A DNA stretch of 64,000 bases from Diplolepis rosae (taxonomy: Eukaryota; Arthropoda; Insecta; Hymenoptera; Diplolepididae): the NCBI GenBank assembly GCA_030998225.1, contig JAPYXD010000403.1, forward strand, positions 1,302,001 to 1,366,000. Reading direction: 5' to 3'. The position numbers and the translations under genes are program-made. Of this stretch, positions 48,645-59,125 are shown piece by piece; position 1 is the first letter of the stretch; every line of letters begins with the position of its first letter. The notes under the pieces are model-generated. The model was given only the letters and a program-made list of their open reading frames with translations, had not been told where the DNA came from and made no database searches.

Positions 48645-49320
48645 AACAAGTAACAAGTAAGAATCTATTTACTTTCGAAATTATTTAAAGGTAAATATCA
48701 TGTTTACAAAAATCAAACTTTCAAATTCCAGACTTGTTAGAATGCGAAATGTGCGATCACCAAATAAATCTATAAGCATATAATATACATGTATATGCAC
48801 ATGTATATTAATATACACGTGCATTTACATACATAGTGTAACTTTATTTTTTCTTTATTTTACATATACTAACTCTTATAATAATTATTAGGTTGCCACG
48901 GGAGGAGAAATGAGGCATCTAATATATCCAATGATTAGTTTAATTTTCTTGCAAGTAAACTCGCGATCCCTCTTTACAATGATATATTAAAGTCCTTTTT
49001 TAGATGTACATAAAAGAGTAATACCAGAGGGGGATCGCCGACCCTAACAATCAACCATAGCTTTTTTAGTTTTCTGAGAATACAATATATTGCTCAACTA
49101 CCTAAAATTAGTCTATAAATCTGTCTAACATGACTCTATGCATAAATCTTCGTAAAATGAACGTACAAATATTACCTAAAAATGAGTATACAAAATTTAT
49201 CTAAAATGAATCTAAAAGTTTATCTAAAATGATCATATAATTTTGTCTAACTTCGACATAGGCCTTTATCTAAAATTTACAAATCTAAGAAATCATCTTT
49301 GGCAAAATGACGAATGAATG
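48645..49320. other. Non-coding DNA with AT-repeat patches
   Basis: Alternating 'tatacatgtatatgcacatg' text lies near 48780-48830. 'tctaaaatga' phrases repeat loosely near 49135-49240. No gene was seen. Confidence 0.4.
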
Positions 49321-49576
49321 ACACTATTTGTGATAACATTTCGGTGGACAAATCTAACCGAGATGATCAGTTCTTTAAATACGCCGAGAGCTTCTCACGC
49401 ACTCGAATGTAGCCGCAGCCTGGGACCCTCAAGCTCTCTTTTGAATGAATGATTGATTCATCAAAAAGGTCGCTTCAAGTCTCCTTTAGAGTTAAGGGTG
49501 CCAAACTCGGACTCAGTGCAGAAAACTCTGGCCCTACCCAGCGTACCTTAACAGTGCGAGATCTCTCAAAACTCGT

Positions 49577-49727
49577 CTGAGAGCAGAAAACTCTCAGCCT
49601 GCCCCGAAAGATCTCAGGAAGTACTTCAAAACTCAGTTGAAGGCAGAAAACCTTCAACCTGCCCCGAAATACTCCTAAGGGTGGCTGCGGCTCGCTTGCG
49701 AGCCGCCAGAATGCTTCTCAGCATTCT
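49577..49727 (+). repeat. Row of four hairpins; 60-bp repeat with compensatory stem changes
   Basis: Hairpin 1 (49577-49597) is CTGAGAG-CAGAAAA-CTCTCAG. Hairpin 2 (49637-49657), exactly 60 bp on, is TTGAAGG-CAGAAAA-CCTTCAA. The loops and the following CCTGCCCCGAAA are identical while the stems differ on both sides and still pair. Hairpin 3 (49687-49706) is GCGGCTCG-CTTG-CGAGCCGC. Hairpin 4 (49708-49727) is AGAATGC-TTCTCA-GCATTCT. A weaker first copy of the loop lies at about 49514-49530. Confidence 0.75.
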
Positions 49728-49940
49728 CGCTTTTCTCGCTTACGGGGTCGCGAGCATGGTTGCCGTTCTACAGGGGCTTGCGGAATGACACGTTACAATA
49801 GTAACGGACAATCAAGGTAATTAATGAACAGGTGGACATTGAGTTACTTGCTTAAAATAAGAATACCATACTTGTTGCGAAAATAAGAACACCCGGTATA
49901 AGTATCATCTATCCTCTTGATCTCTTCGTCTTACACAAGG

Positions 49941-50102
49941 CAGTGATCCCAGAACGTGGGAGCTGGCGGCCCCCACCATAGATGCCTCGAGCTCATTGTG
50001 TCTTCCTCATTCAACCAACCTATGGCAGTCGAGCGAGGAAGAAGCCATTAGCTGGTGGGGTCTATGGTGGGGGCCGCCAGCTCCCACGTTCTGGGATCAC
50101 TG
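49941..50102. mobile_element. hAT-like palindromic MITE, 162 bp
   Basis: TIRs starting CAGTGATCCCAGAACGTGGG are identical over 42 bp. The direct 8-mer ACACAAGG flanks both sides (49933-49940 and 50103-50110). The spacer is about 78 bp. The ends match those of the large palindromes at 30963-34851 and 35157-36596, so all three belong to one hAT-like group. Confidence 0.92.
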
Positions 50103-50514
50103 ACACAAGGCCCTTATAGGGACTAAAGCATATATATACCGCGTAAAAAAACACGAGAGTCAGTCAAGATCTGGGAGTTCAGTTCTTACCAGAACTAGCT
50201 CCAAACTACTTGTACTAAACTTTAAATTTTCGGAACAAGACTAGTTCCAATACTGTAAGTTTTTAAGCATATACAAGTGTTATAAATTCTCTGCAACGCT
50301 AATAAATTTATACATGTAAGTACTATACTTTTTCTCTTACAATTTTACACCTATCACATCCCAACTTTAAATTTTAATATTCGAAATTCAATGTTTATTC
50401 AAAAACATAATTTCAAGTTTATACTACTGATACACACTGTGAATTGAAACGAATTTTCCAATTTTTCAATTTTAAACGATTTAAATTGTTCTGTTGCGAT
50501 CCAGCCTTTTCTAA

Positions 50515-50725
50515 ACGTTTTTTCGAACCAAACGCTCAATATCCATCAGTTTGGTGTAGGTTCCAATCGTTTAATCAAATTGTTTATCCACATATATTAT
50601 TAAGATTGTCAAATATAATTGTTTATTGAAAATTTTGATCTAACTTTTTTTAAACGTTTATTTGAACCAAACTCTCAAAATCCATCAGTTTGGTGTAGGT
50701 TCGAATCTTTAAAATTGTTTATTCA
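50515..50725 (+). repeat. Direct duplication of about 75 bp
   Basis: The phrase 'aatccatcagtttggtgtag' type text occurs at about 50540 and 50670, each inside 75 bp of similar DNA that starts with 'cgttttttcgaaccaaac' or a variant. The period is about 130 bp. Confidence 0.65.
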
Positions 50726-50794
50726 AATGAATTATTCAAATTGTTAATTTTAATTGTTTTAATGATATACGATATTGTTGATCTTCTTAGTTGG

Positions 50795-50892
50795 CTTTAG
50801 AGTCCAGAAAAAATTGAACTCGAGGTTTCATGTTTTCAAACGTTTCGACCGACTCCGATTAGAGTCCTCATCAGTGAGAATTTATTTCTATA
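50795..50892 (-). ncRNA. Hammerhead-ribozyme-like motif (Penelope-type terminal repeat)
   Basis: The minus strand contains CTGATGAG, a GACTC...GAGTC stem with loop TAATCG, then GGTCGAAAC. That is the order of a hammerhead core (CUGAUGA, stem II, GAAA), as found in terminal repeats of Penelope-like elements. Three extra bases (GGT) lie between stem II and CGAAAC, so activity is doubtful. A more degraded relative lies at about 32035-32125 ('actgatgagaactccgatta' on the minus strand). Confidence 0.5.
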
Positions 50893-51099
50893 AAAAATAC
50901 AAAGGAAAAAACTTAAAACACTTTTTCACGTGTGACCGATGAACATTGTGGTAAGAAATTGAAAGAGTTCGATATAGTCCTATATTAATTTTTAATTAAT
51001 CAGAATAATGTTTGTGGACCCAAAGGTATAGGAAAGACTCGTAGACGTGGTTTATGGATAAATTGTAACAAAGTCTTTTATTATAATTCAATATCCTTA

Positions 51100-51845
51100 G
51101 TACAATGGCTGACACAGAGCGAAACTATATCAAAAGATGTCGAAATAGTTGTAATCTACAGAGTGTAGATGGCGCGACTATCGCAGAATTATATATTCAA
51201 TTTTTATAAAATATTTGACGGTGATGTTGCTCAGTGGCTAACACGACGTAGAGAAATATTAGAAAATATCGAAATAACGGTATTGTACAAAATACAGGTG
51301 GCGCTACTATCGCGCAAAGATATATTTAAATCTTATACAATATTCAATGGTAATGCTGCTCAATGGCTAACACGACGGAGAGAAATATAACAAAACATTG
51401 AAATAATCGTATCTTACAATACGCAGGTGGCGCTACTATCGCGAAAAGATATATTTAAATTTTGTACAATGTTCAATGGTAATTTTTCTCGATGGCTAAT
51501 ACGATGCAGAGAAATATAAGAAATTATCGAGACAATTGTATTTTGCAACATGCAGATGGCGAGACTGTCGCGAAAAAGATATGTTTAAATTTTATACAAT
51601 GTTCAATGGCGATGTTGCTCTACGGCTAACACGACTCGGAGAAATATAAGAAAATATCGAAATAATCGTATTTTACAAAAAGCAGGTGGCGCTACTATCG
51701 CGCAAAGATATATTTAAATTGTATACAATGTTCAATGGTGATGTTGCTCAATGGCTAACTCGACGCAGAGAAATATAGGAAATTATCGAAATAATTGTAT
51801 TTTGCAACATGCAGATGGCGCGACTATCGCGAAGTAATATAGTTA
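51100..51845 (+). repeat. Six-copy 129-bp tandem repeat (satellite)
   Basis: The anchor 'tggctaacacgac' (or a variant) begins at about 51116, 51235, 51364, 51493, 51623 and 51752: periods 119, 129, 129, 130 and 129. Each unit contains 'ggtggcgctactatcgcg' or a near match. Copies differ by scattered substitutions. The frame 51169-51390 exists only because two adjacent units happen to lack stops. Confidence 0.88.
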
Positions 51846-52019
51846 CTTGCGAACAAACTAAATTTACTTGGCCATCCAGACGATGTGCACAAGCATTAAC
51901 TAAAAATCAGTAACTTTATCACCTTTAAACCGCGATTAATGCTGAAGACAATTGTTCCCCAAAAAGCCAATATGGCGACTAACCAGATGCTTAACTACAT
52001 GTGCATATGCATAAATCTC

Positions 52020-52165
52020 TACTGGAGCCTGGAGCAGCGTACCCAGAATCGTGGTAAAAAAGTGTATTGAACACATCCGCTAGAGCCTGTGGCAGCGTAC
52101 CCAGCGATGTGTCGTGAAGTAAATTCTCTTTTCCTGGAGCCTGGTGCAGCGTACCCAGGATCGTT
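52020..52165 (+). repeat. Three copies of a 'gagcctgg.gcagcgtaccca' repeat
   Basis: Copies begin at about 52022, 52082 and 52135 and share 'gcagcgtaccca'. The spacing is about 53-60 bp. GC-rich DNA around them (to about 52400) suggests a promoter or LTR-like origin, but this is not established. Confidence 0.55.
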
Positions 52166-52719
52166 CCATAAAATATTTCCCGACTTCCCTCGTGGATAAC
52201 TCTTAGTTGTCCTCTGACCGCAGACTGTTGTAGCGGTGGGTGGTAGAACCCTGGCTGGAGGTCCTGAGACCCCGGCTGGAGATACCGCTGAGAATTGAAC
52301 ACGCTCGGTTCTAGACACGCGGTTTCAGGTTTAAAGCGGGCAAGCTTGCGCAGCGAGCCTAGCGAAGACTGTTAGTACCACTACCCCTGAGTTCCTACTG
52401 TGCCGCATGTATTTTATTTTAACCCAAGCGACTCTTTAGTTGTTGGTTGCAGGCTGTTTTCCTTTGGTTGGTCGAGTCTGATTGGTCCAACCCTAAAGAA
52501 AAACACACCGTGAGTCTAAAGGGCTCAAAAGAAAAGAGAACTTTAATAAAAACAAGTTATTTGACTTACCGGTTGTTATTGATGAGGTGGCCTCTTGAAA
52601 GCGATAATCCTTTAAGCTCTGTGTATCCTCTGCTAATCGGGTACCTCCCCTAATTATCCTTGTTGAACAACAGTGGCAGGTCAATCCTTTGTTTAACCGG
52701 TATCCTTATTTTGATACCT

Positions 52720-53985
52720 CGATTACAATGACACTAAATCCAGTTTTATTGAAATTCACTCCGTTGTTATTATATTGGTTTTCCCGAACACGTGGAAATT
52801 ACGGCCACTTAGATTTATTGCGGTACGGCGACGAAAACCGGTTCTAACGATGCTGCTTGATCGTACGCTCCCTTAGACTCCCTTAGACTCGCTTAGACTC
52901 AGACTCCGACTCAGACTGGTGTTTAGGCCTTGCAGCCTGGTTTATATTGTCGTCTGTAGTTTCAACTCGTAGGTAGAAAGTATGGGAATTTGAGTTCCAT
53001 AGTTTCAATAGCTTTTTCGAAGTCCATTAGAATCTTAGGTGTCAGTGTGGTGAGTTGAGACTATGGGCCAGTTTGCTGGTGTGCTGTGTTGGTGAGCTTA
53101 GGGACTCACACCGATTTTCCAAGTCCGTGTGGGTCATGCTTTCGTGGTATGGGTGTACTCACATCTTCTCAAGGGCTGAGTAAACCCGTACCATCAGGTT
53201 TTTAGTTAGATTTAGTCGCAAGGGTCAATGACATTATTTGTATACATAGGTAAGTAATAAAGTAACTATAATACAATTATTGTTGTACATAAGTGGTGAT
53301 TATGATTTGTTTATAATTCTATTAATCTTTATATTTAAACATTGCTTTTTTTTATAAAATAACATAATATTAATAGTTATTAAAAGAACGTATTTTATAA
53401 TTAATTGCTGATTGTTGATTAACATCAAATAAGAATATTAACAATAATGATAATTATTATAAACATTATTATTATAAAATTTGAAGTAACATTATTATAA
53501 TATTTGTGAAAATTTTAATAACAATATGAAATAATTATTATGAAAGTGATTGATAATTATTGCAAATCAAGAAATTGGAGTAACATTGTTATTATTTAAT
53601 ATTTGTTGCATTTTGACAATTAATGTTAATAACAATATTAAATATTAATAATAATAGTGATTAATAATAATTTTAAATATAAAGGTTGAAGTAATATTGT
53701 TGCTATATAACATTTGTTGCATTTCGTTAATTGCTATTATTAACAATAGTAATAATAATAGTAAATAATAATAAAAGGCAATATTTGTTTTAATTAGTAT
53801 TTTATCAGTAAAATCAATTGTTTATTGATATTTTAGTTAATAGTAATAGTGAAATTATTTATAAAAACAATTACATGTATCTAGCAACAATATTTATAGC
53901 AACAATAAAACGTGTTATATGATATAATAGCATAATAGTTTTATATGATTATAATATATAATATAACTGTCATGGATACGTGACA
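52720..53985 (-). mobile_element. 3' LTR of the minus-strand gypsy element (far end uncertain)
   Basis: In element orientation the LTR begins TGTCACGTATCC at 53985, directly after the polypurine tract. It contains a TATAAA box (plus 52941-52946), a likely start near 52915 in CAGTCTGAGTCGG, and AATAAA (plus 52814-52819), the order U3-R-U5. The far end is not fixed. One candidate is the complement of 'tgacactaaatcc' near 52728, which would end in TGTCA. U3 is very AT-rich and full of short ATAATA runs (53220-53980). The 5' LTR is outside the window, so the ends cannot be compared. Confidence 0.65.
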
Positions 53986-53999
53986 CCTCCCCCCCTAAA
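53986..53999 (-). promoter_or_regulatory. Polypurine tract
   Basis: In element orientation the sequence is AAATTTAGGGGGGGAGG, immediately followed by TGTCACG of the LTR. This is the normal plus-strand primer site of LTR retroelements. It is the strongest evidence that everything from here to the pol gene belongs to one element. Confidence 0.8.
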
Positions 54000-54201
54000 T
54001 TCGATCGTGGAGGTGATAAAATAGAACTGTAACGATCGAATCCTCGGTAGAGGAAAAATTAAAATGAATTCATTAGTTTCCTGAAAAAATATTGTTATAG
54101 GATAAGAGGTGTCTCGCATATGATTCCTATCGAAATATTATTTGTGAAAAGTTCATATGTATGCAGTCATAATTTATATAATAATGGAAATATATAATAT
54201 T

Positions 54202-54630
54202 TTAATTAAGTCGCAGGTTTTTATTTCTCGTGGGTCCTTTACACGTATAAATCAAGTGACCTCTTTGATAGCACTTCTCGCAAGCCCCAGTCCATTTATA
54301 TAACACTTTACGATTTCCAAAACTGTTTGTTTTGATTCCTGAACCGTTTTGTTCGCTAAAGACATAATTTTCGTTTAACAATTCTAATAATTTTATGGCT
54401 GCAGCGTGTTTTTCCTGTTTGATATTTGGAGCTTCGTCACTGCTACATGTATATTTAGAACCATCTTTAGTCAACATACATTTTGCGATGAAAGTCGGAA
54501 TATTAAATAAATTGAAAGATGTTATTTCGTATTTTGGAGGTGTAAATTCGTATTCTACGCTTAATTCATTAATCAATTGCATAGGGCTAGCGACTGTGGC
54601 TGCATTTATTGTTCTAAATGGAACTTCCAT
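54202..54630 (-). CDS. dsRNA-binding-domain protein with retroviral zinc knuckle
   Basis: 142 residues. Residues 15-86 fit a double-stranded-RNA-binding domain: SPMQLINELSVEYEFTPPKY, a middle FIAKCML...SKYTC strand pair, and KQEKHAAAIKLLELL as the second helix. Residues 117-130 (CEKCYQRGHLIYTC) are a perfect CX2CX4HX4C knuckle, the type found in retroviral nucleocapsids. The ATG at 54628-54630 follows a 3' splice site (exon from 54636, after CTGTACGTTTCAG). It is the last ORF before the polypurine tract. It probably binds structured or double-stranded RNA; a role against RNA interference is an inference. It resembles the protein at 59299-59991 in architecture. Confidence 0.75.
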   Translation of the reverse strand: MEVPFRTINAATVASPMQLINELSVEYEFTPPKYEITSFNLFNIPTFIAKCMLTKDGSKYTCSSDEAPNIKQEKHAAAIKLLELLNENYVFSEQNGSGIKTNSFGNRKVLYKWTGACEKCYQRGHLIYTCKGPTRNKNLRLN

Positions 54631-54636
54631 TTTTTT

Positions 54637-54652
54637 CTGAAACGTACAGAGA
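54637..54652 (-). promoter_or_regulatory. 3' splice site before the dsRBD/knuckle ORF
   Basis: In element orientation TTCTCTGTACGTTTCAG is followed by six A residues and the ATG. The pyrimidine-rich run and AG are a good acceptor. The donor would lie upstream in the element and is not identified. Confidence 0.5.
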
Positions 54653-54875
54653 ATACGTTTTATAGAGAAAGACCAAAAGTTGCTAATTGATTAAGAATAG
54701 AATATCTTTCTATGGAGTATGAGTTGTTCTTAACATAAAATCTCGTAGTGAAAACTTACATTTATCGTTATTATAGTAGTATTAAAATTATAAAAGGGTG
54801 GCATGATTTTGTTTGAATGTTAAATTTATTATTTTTCATTATCAATATTCGAAGATTATTGTTGAAGCTTCAGAA

Positions 54876-55323
54876 TCATAATTCGACCTCATTAGGTTCC
54901 GAATCCGATTCTGAATAGGATTCTATAAACGACTGCTGTACTACATGTGAATTTGGATCTTCTACACTTAGTTTGAAATCAATAAAAGCTCTACAATTCT
55001 CACAATTACCTGCTCTTTTTCTAAAAAAAATATACTGGTTTGTCGCAAGCATGACAATTGGTATCTGATAAATTGCTGAATGGCGTACATCTGTCCGTAA
55101 GTTCACAAATATTATCGCGTTCGTCGTCAGTTATTAAAAAATAGCAGTCAACGCATAACGGTCTTCCTAGTATTAGATTGAATAATACTTTTTCATCTGC
55201 GTGTATTTTAATGCAATAAAAATAATTCATGTATAAACTATGTAAGAATGTAGAATAATAGTTCAATAGATTTGTTTTGCTTTTTCGTGCAATTTTGGGA
55301 GCAGTCGTCTCAGTTGGCAGCAT
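54876..55323 (-). pseudogene. Three-CxxC protein B, frameshifted
   Basis: Start chosen at the ATG 55321-55323, four bases after the acceptor TATCTCCTCGCAG. The frame carries CVDCYF (C57, C60) and CHAC (C90, C93), then shifts in the A-run near 55020. The third pair, CENC, continues in another frame, followed by an acidic tail ESYSESDSEPNEVEL ending at 54876. Spacing of the three CxxC pairs matches the neighbouring protein A (55524-55913), so the two are tandem paralogues. The pairs probably hold zinc. Function unknown. The single indel suggests recent loss, or programmed shifting, which cannot be told here. Confidence 0.6.
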
Positions 55324-55327
55324 TTTC

Positions 55328-55345
55328 CTGCGAGGAGATATAAAA
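55328..55345 (-). promoter_or_regulatory. 3' splice site before CxxC protein B
   Basis: Element-orientation text TTTTTTATATCTCCTCGCAG lies directly before GAAAATG. It is a strong acceptor by eye. Confidence 0.5.
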
Positions 55346-55523
55346 AAAATTGTTTTATTTTTAATATTTTGGGCATACCAAAGTATGCTTTCAATAGTCA
55401 TGCCATTAATAAGGAAAATCATCTGCTAATTATTTATTATTTGGATTCATGCGTGATACATATGACAAATAATTTTCCCTATTTCCCTTTTGCTATACAT
55501 GCGTACTAAGATTTTAAATAGTG

Positions 55524-55913
55524 TCAAATTTCAATTTCTATTCCATTTTGTATGAGATTCTGATTGTCTAGGAACATATCGATGCATTGAGTACATTGAA
55601 AGGCTGTACAGCAAATGGATATTATTTTGATGTTACAAAAGAAACAGACTGTATTAAATCGGCGTATTTGTCCGATTGAATGCCAAGTGCTTCGACGTTC
55701 ATAGCTTTCTTTTTCATAATCTGACAATTTGAGGTAACAATATTCACAAATACGCATTGCCGAGTGAGTTGATTTTACATAGATCAATGGTATATTTTCG
55801 TCTAATTTGAAACATTTGGTGATGAATAGTATGTCATAAGTTTCTGGGTGATGTTCTAAGCAAATACCGTCGAAAGATTTCTCGTTTTCAGGTATTTCTT
55901 GAGGAGGTTTCAT
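55524..55913 (-). CDS. Three-CxxC protein A, function unknown
   Basis: 129 codons, uninterrupted. Cys pairs stand at residues 56/59 (CEYCY), 90/93 (CFFC) and 107/110 (CTQC), and extra Cys at 18, 34, 101 and 102. The pattern C-x2-C-Y, about 30 residues, C-x2-C, about 13 residues, C-x2-C is shared with protein B at 54876-55323 and suggests a zinc ribbon or treble-clef fold. No signal peptide or membrane segment. The ATG at 55911-55913 is four bases after an acceptor (TCTATCATTTTTAG). I do not recognise the family. The position between env and the 3' LTR suggests an accessory protein of the retroelement. Confidence 0.6.
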   Translation of the reverse strand: MKPPQEIPENEKSFDGICLEHHPETYDILFITKCFKLDENIPLIYVKSTHSAMRICEYCYLKLSDYEKESYERRSTWHSIGQIRRFNTVCFFCNIKIISICCTAFQCTQCIDMFLDNQNLIQNGIEIEI

Positions 55914-55917
55914 GATT

Positions 55918-55932
55918 CTAAAAATGATAGAA
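55918..55932 (-). promoter_or_regulatory. 3' splice site before CxxC protein A
   Basis: CTTTCTATCATTTTTAG is followed by AATCATG. Another acceptor placed just before an accessory start codon. Confidence 0.5.
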
Positions 55933-56264
55933 AGAGAGAAAATTTTTGGTTATAGGCAAGTTACTAGTCTGAGTGAAAAAAGTTTACTGATTTATGATTT
56001 TACTGCTTCTAGGATTTATGACGTTGGTTGGGAGGCATCCTCTTTTTGAAAGTTATTCACAGTGTGATAATTAGAGTTTCTAAGGTTGTCGTTTTTTTTT
56101 TTTGACAAAATTTTAGAAGGGTTAAGTCAAGAGGTTTGTGTGTTTTTATGTATTAGAAGTAAAAATAGGGAAAGTTTTGGAGAAATGAAAGAAATGAAGC
56201 TCGAAAGGGTTAACTTTGAGAGTGAGAAGAGCGTTAGTCGAAGTTTAGATCCTTTGAGTAAAAC

Positions 56265-57244
56265 ATGGAATCGTTTCAGAAGGAAAATGTTGCAAATGAG
56301 TTTTCGGAATTTTTCGGAAACGAGTTTTTATCGTCGGATGATTTTAATCTTGATTCATTGATTGATTTTGAGGTTCCAGAGTCTAGTTTGAGGTTTTGCG
56401 AAAGCGGGGAAAATAGTGAAGTGTGTGTAGATAGTGACTTTTGGGCTGATTTAGATCGAACGTTCTTTGGGGAGTCGGAAAAAGACGGCGAGACTCTTGA
56501 TGAGTCAATACTTTGTAATCTGAATGAAGGACAAGAGAAAAGTGTTGAAGAAAGTGTAAGTGCTGTGCATATGGATGTTGATGAGAGTCGATATGAGTTG
56601 AGACAATGGTCTCATGATATATGGAAGGAAGTGACACATTTCAACATTTTTAAAATAAGGATTGTTGAAGGTGTAAACCATCATGGTCCCGGATGGTGAG
56701 CTGATTTTCCTTTGGCACAACAGGAAATGTTAAGAGCTCAAGTAATTTCTGAGTACCATTCGCAACCGTCTGGTGTATTTAAAATAAGTGAAAAGTTTTG
56801 TCATTTTAATGAAGAGCGTCTTCTTGTGCTGGTAAGCATTTTTATATATATATTTTTTTTTATTAATTTTTTTTTTTTTATAACAATACATGAAAGAATA
56901 TATTTGAATTGTTTATTGCAGGTTGATAGTGATCGCGTTAGGTATGACAATGATGACAAACGAGTTTTATTGTCGTCTAAATTTTTTGTTTTGAACAATG
57001 GTATGCGTGTTCAATTGCCTTGGCTGTGGGCTGGTTTTGACCGTTCTTGGCGTTACCGTAGATCAGCTGAGGTTAAAAAACAATTGGACGAAGGTGGAAT
57101 GGAAGTGATAGTTAAGGTTGACAGAATGCGATTTAGAGTCGTAAATTCTGTACTTGAACAGGTAAATATAATCGAAAATATAAATTGATTCATTTATGAA
57201 TTTGTTTTTGAATTTTTATTATTTGTTTATAGTTTTTACCATGA
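56265..57244 (+). CDS. Three-exon antisense gene, paralogue of the 22.7-23.7 kb gene, one in-frame TGA
   Basis: Exons: 56265-56831, 56922-57161 and 57233-57244 (TTT TTA CCA TGA). Introns of 90 and 71 nt have GT-AG ends and both fall in phase 0. The first ~110 residues are acidic (ENSEVCVDSDFWADLDRTFF, then many Glu/Asp). The second half is basic-aromatic, with FPLAQQEMLRAQ, FNEERLLVL, intron, VDSDRVRYDNDDKR, QLPWLWAGFDRSWRYRR. A TGA at 56697-56699 interrupts exon 1 after GPGW, at the place of the second W in WWKHFPL of the paralogue, so it looks like TGG mutated to TGA. It runs opposite to the retroelement genes and ends about 100 bp from the env stop. Function not recognised. Confidence 0.6.
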
Positions 57245-57339
57245 GGGGAAAAAGAAGATGAAGGAAAAAGTGAATGTGACAGTTAGTGACTGTGTTTTAA
57301 GTGAAAATATTTGTATATAAGTGAAAAACGAACGGATGA

Positions 57340-59109
57340 TTACACTAAAGTGTTCAGAAATTTAGGTTGTGAGTGTGAAGTTTTGAGCTGTTCAAGTTGG
57401 ATTGGTTCGTTTTCCAGAAGGTTCAAACCTTGGTGAGTTACTGGGGGTTCCAGAGTTTTTAAATTTATCGCGTTTTTATGGATTTTTATGTATAGGCACA
57501 ATCCGAATAGCATGAAGAGAAGTGAGATAATAATGAATACAATTGTTACTATAAAAATGTAAAAAGATAATGTTTCAAAGTCCTTGCTGATTTCTGTTCT
57601 TTTATTATAAGACTTTTGAAACTGAAGAAATGTAAATAATTGTTGTTCAAGGGTAGATAGTGAAATAATTTCATTATTATTCCAAGAACTGAATAAATTT
57701 TTGAGTAGTGGATTTGAGATTAATGATAAGTTTTAAAGATTAGGGGCAATTTTATGTAGTGAAGTTGAATGGCCTGTAGTGGAGGTAATTGTTAGGAGAG
57801 ATTTTGATTTTGTGTTAATCTGTGGCAAGACTAAATTATTTGCTTTAATGATGCAATCGGATTGTGTTTGTAAAATACCAGCGTTATTGACAGTAATCTG
57901 AGTGGAAATTTTTTGTGGACAATGGATTCGAATTTTTGTAGGAAAAGGAGTGGAGTATAACCATCCTTGATAAAATTTAAGTGGAGTCCATTGGATGTTA
58001 TTAGTTATTTTTAGATAGAATTGGCACTGATATAGTTTATTTTCTGTAAGGAGTGCTGTTTCACAAATTTGGTTGTTTAATGTGCTCCATTCAGGGGGAG
58101 TGAAAGTACAAATTTTTCCAATTTGTGTTGAATGACAGGTATCATAGAGATAATCGTCGAAGGTAAAATAAGTTTGTTTGTCATTTGAAAGTGCCAAATA
58201 GGAAATTTTAGATTTGATAAAAATGAATGTAGTCAAGTCTGAATTAAATGTGTGATAAATAGGGATTGAATAGGGTTTGAATACTTGATATTTCTTTTCT
58301 GATATAAATGGAAGAGAGAGTGAGATAACTAATTTCTTCTCATAAAAGAAAAGTTGGACTTTAGCAAATAATAGAAGTTCAGAAAGAGTGAGGTCGTTTG
58401 CAGTTTGGTATGGAGAACTTATGGATGCTAGATTCTTGATTGAATTGAAAGGGATTAAAGACAGTAGAGTAGGATGCCAATTACCATTAATTGCAAAAGC
58501 TAAATTAGTTGATAGCTGTTGTATACTGAGAATATAATGGTGTGTAGGGTCTTTGATGTTAGTTATCCATGATACTTCGAACATTTCGTACAAGGAATCT
58601 GTTGAATTTGGAAACTTTAGATGCCAGTTTTTAAATCTAGCAATTGTTAGAATAGAAGGAAAAATATAAATCTGTTTTTCGTACCAGTCAAAGGTAGAAT
58701 TATCCGACTTTTGCATTTTGATAAGTGCTGTTTTAAAATTTTGAAAATCATCTTTCAATGTGATGTCGACAGTATTTTCTAGAATTAAAGAAATTTCGTT
58801 TAAAACTGATTTTATTTTTCTTTCTTTAATTATTATTTGTGCTGTTATTTCGTTGAGAATGCAGTTATTTTGACAATGGACAGTCAGTTCTTTGAAAGTG
58901 TCAAGTATTTCGTATCCAAAATTGAAAAAGCTTAATATATTGATATAAGAAAGAAGATGCGAGCTGCCAGAGGTAAATGTTATATTGTCTAATGGCTCGT
59001 AATAAATACTAGAAGCGTTTGAGATAGAAGTTATAATGAAATTGTCAGCTTCATAAGATTGCATAGGATTTAATTTGATGATTATGATGAGAGTACAAAT
59101 CCTCAACAT
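57340..59109 (-). pseudogene. env: Retroviral-type envelope protein, one internal stop
   Basis: The likely start is the ATG at 59107-59109, 16 bases after an acceptor, giving a short hydrophobic signal peptide (about residues 1-17). The ectodomain is Asn-glycosylation-rich and has Cys-containing blocks. Near the C-terminus of the ectodomain a GWLY...IRIHCPQ...GILQ pattern resembles insect errantivirus env and baculovirus F-type proteins. An in-frame TAA (57733-57735, codon 459) cuts the frame before a membrane segment of about 26 residues (near 57480-57555) and a short cytoplasmic tail ending at 57340; total 589 codons. No clear RxxR furin-type site was seen. As it stands, the product would lack its anchor. 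Family assignment is moderate because it rests on a few motifs and position after pol. Confidence 0.75.
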
Positions 59110-59125
59110 ATCGCTTTTCGAGTTC

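Larger units (their letters stand above)
49329..50358 (+). mobile_element. LTR-like block with TATA box and poly(A) signal
   Basis: The limits TGTGATAACA and TATCACA form a short inverted repeat typical of LTR ends. A TATA box (TATATATACC, about 50130) and AATAAA (50301-50306) are in plus order and spaced like U3-R. No matching target duplication was found (flanks CTATT and TCCCA), so the boundaries are tentative. A hAT-like MITE is inserted at 49941-50102, and structured 60-bp repeats lie at 49514-49727. Confidence 0.4.

Noticed and set aside
49329..50358. Complete solo LTR with firm boundaries
   Set aside because: The ends look right but the flanking bases do not match, so it was kept only as an LTR-like block at low confidence.
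51169..51390. Protein with an internal repeat
   Set aside because: It is part of the 129-bp satellite; other units have stops in the same frame.
56697..56727. A 28-nt intron removing the TGA of the antisense gene
   Set aside because: The ends look like GT-AG, but 28 nt is too short for an insect spliceosomal intron and would break the frame. A Trp-to-stop change fits the alignment with the paralogue better.
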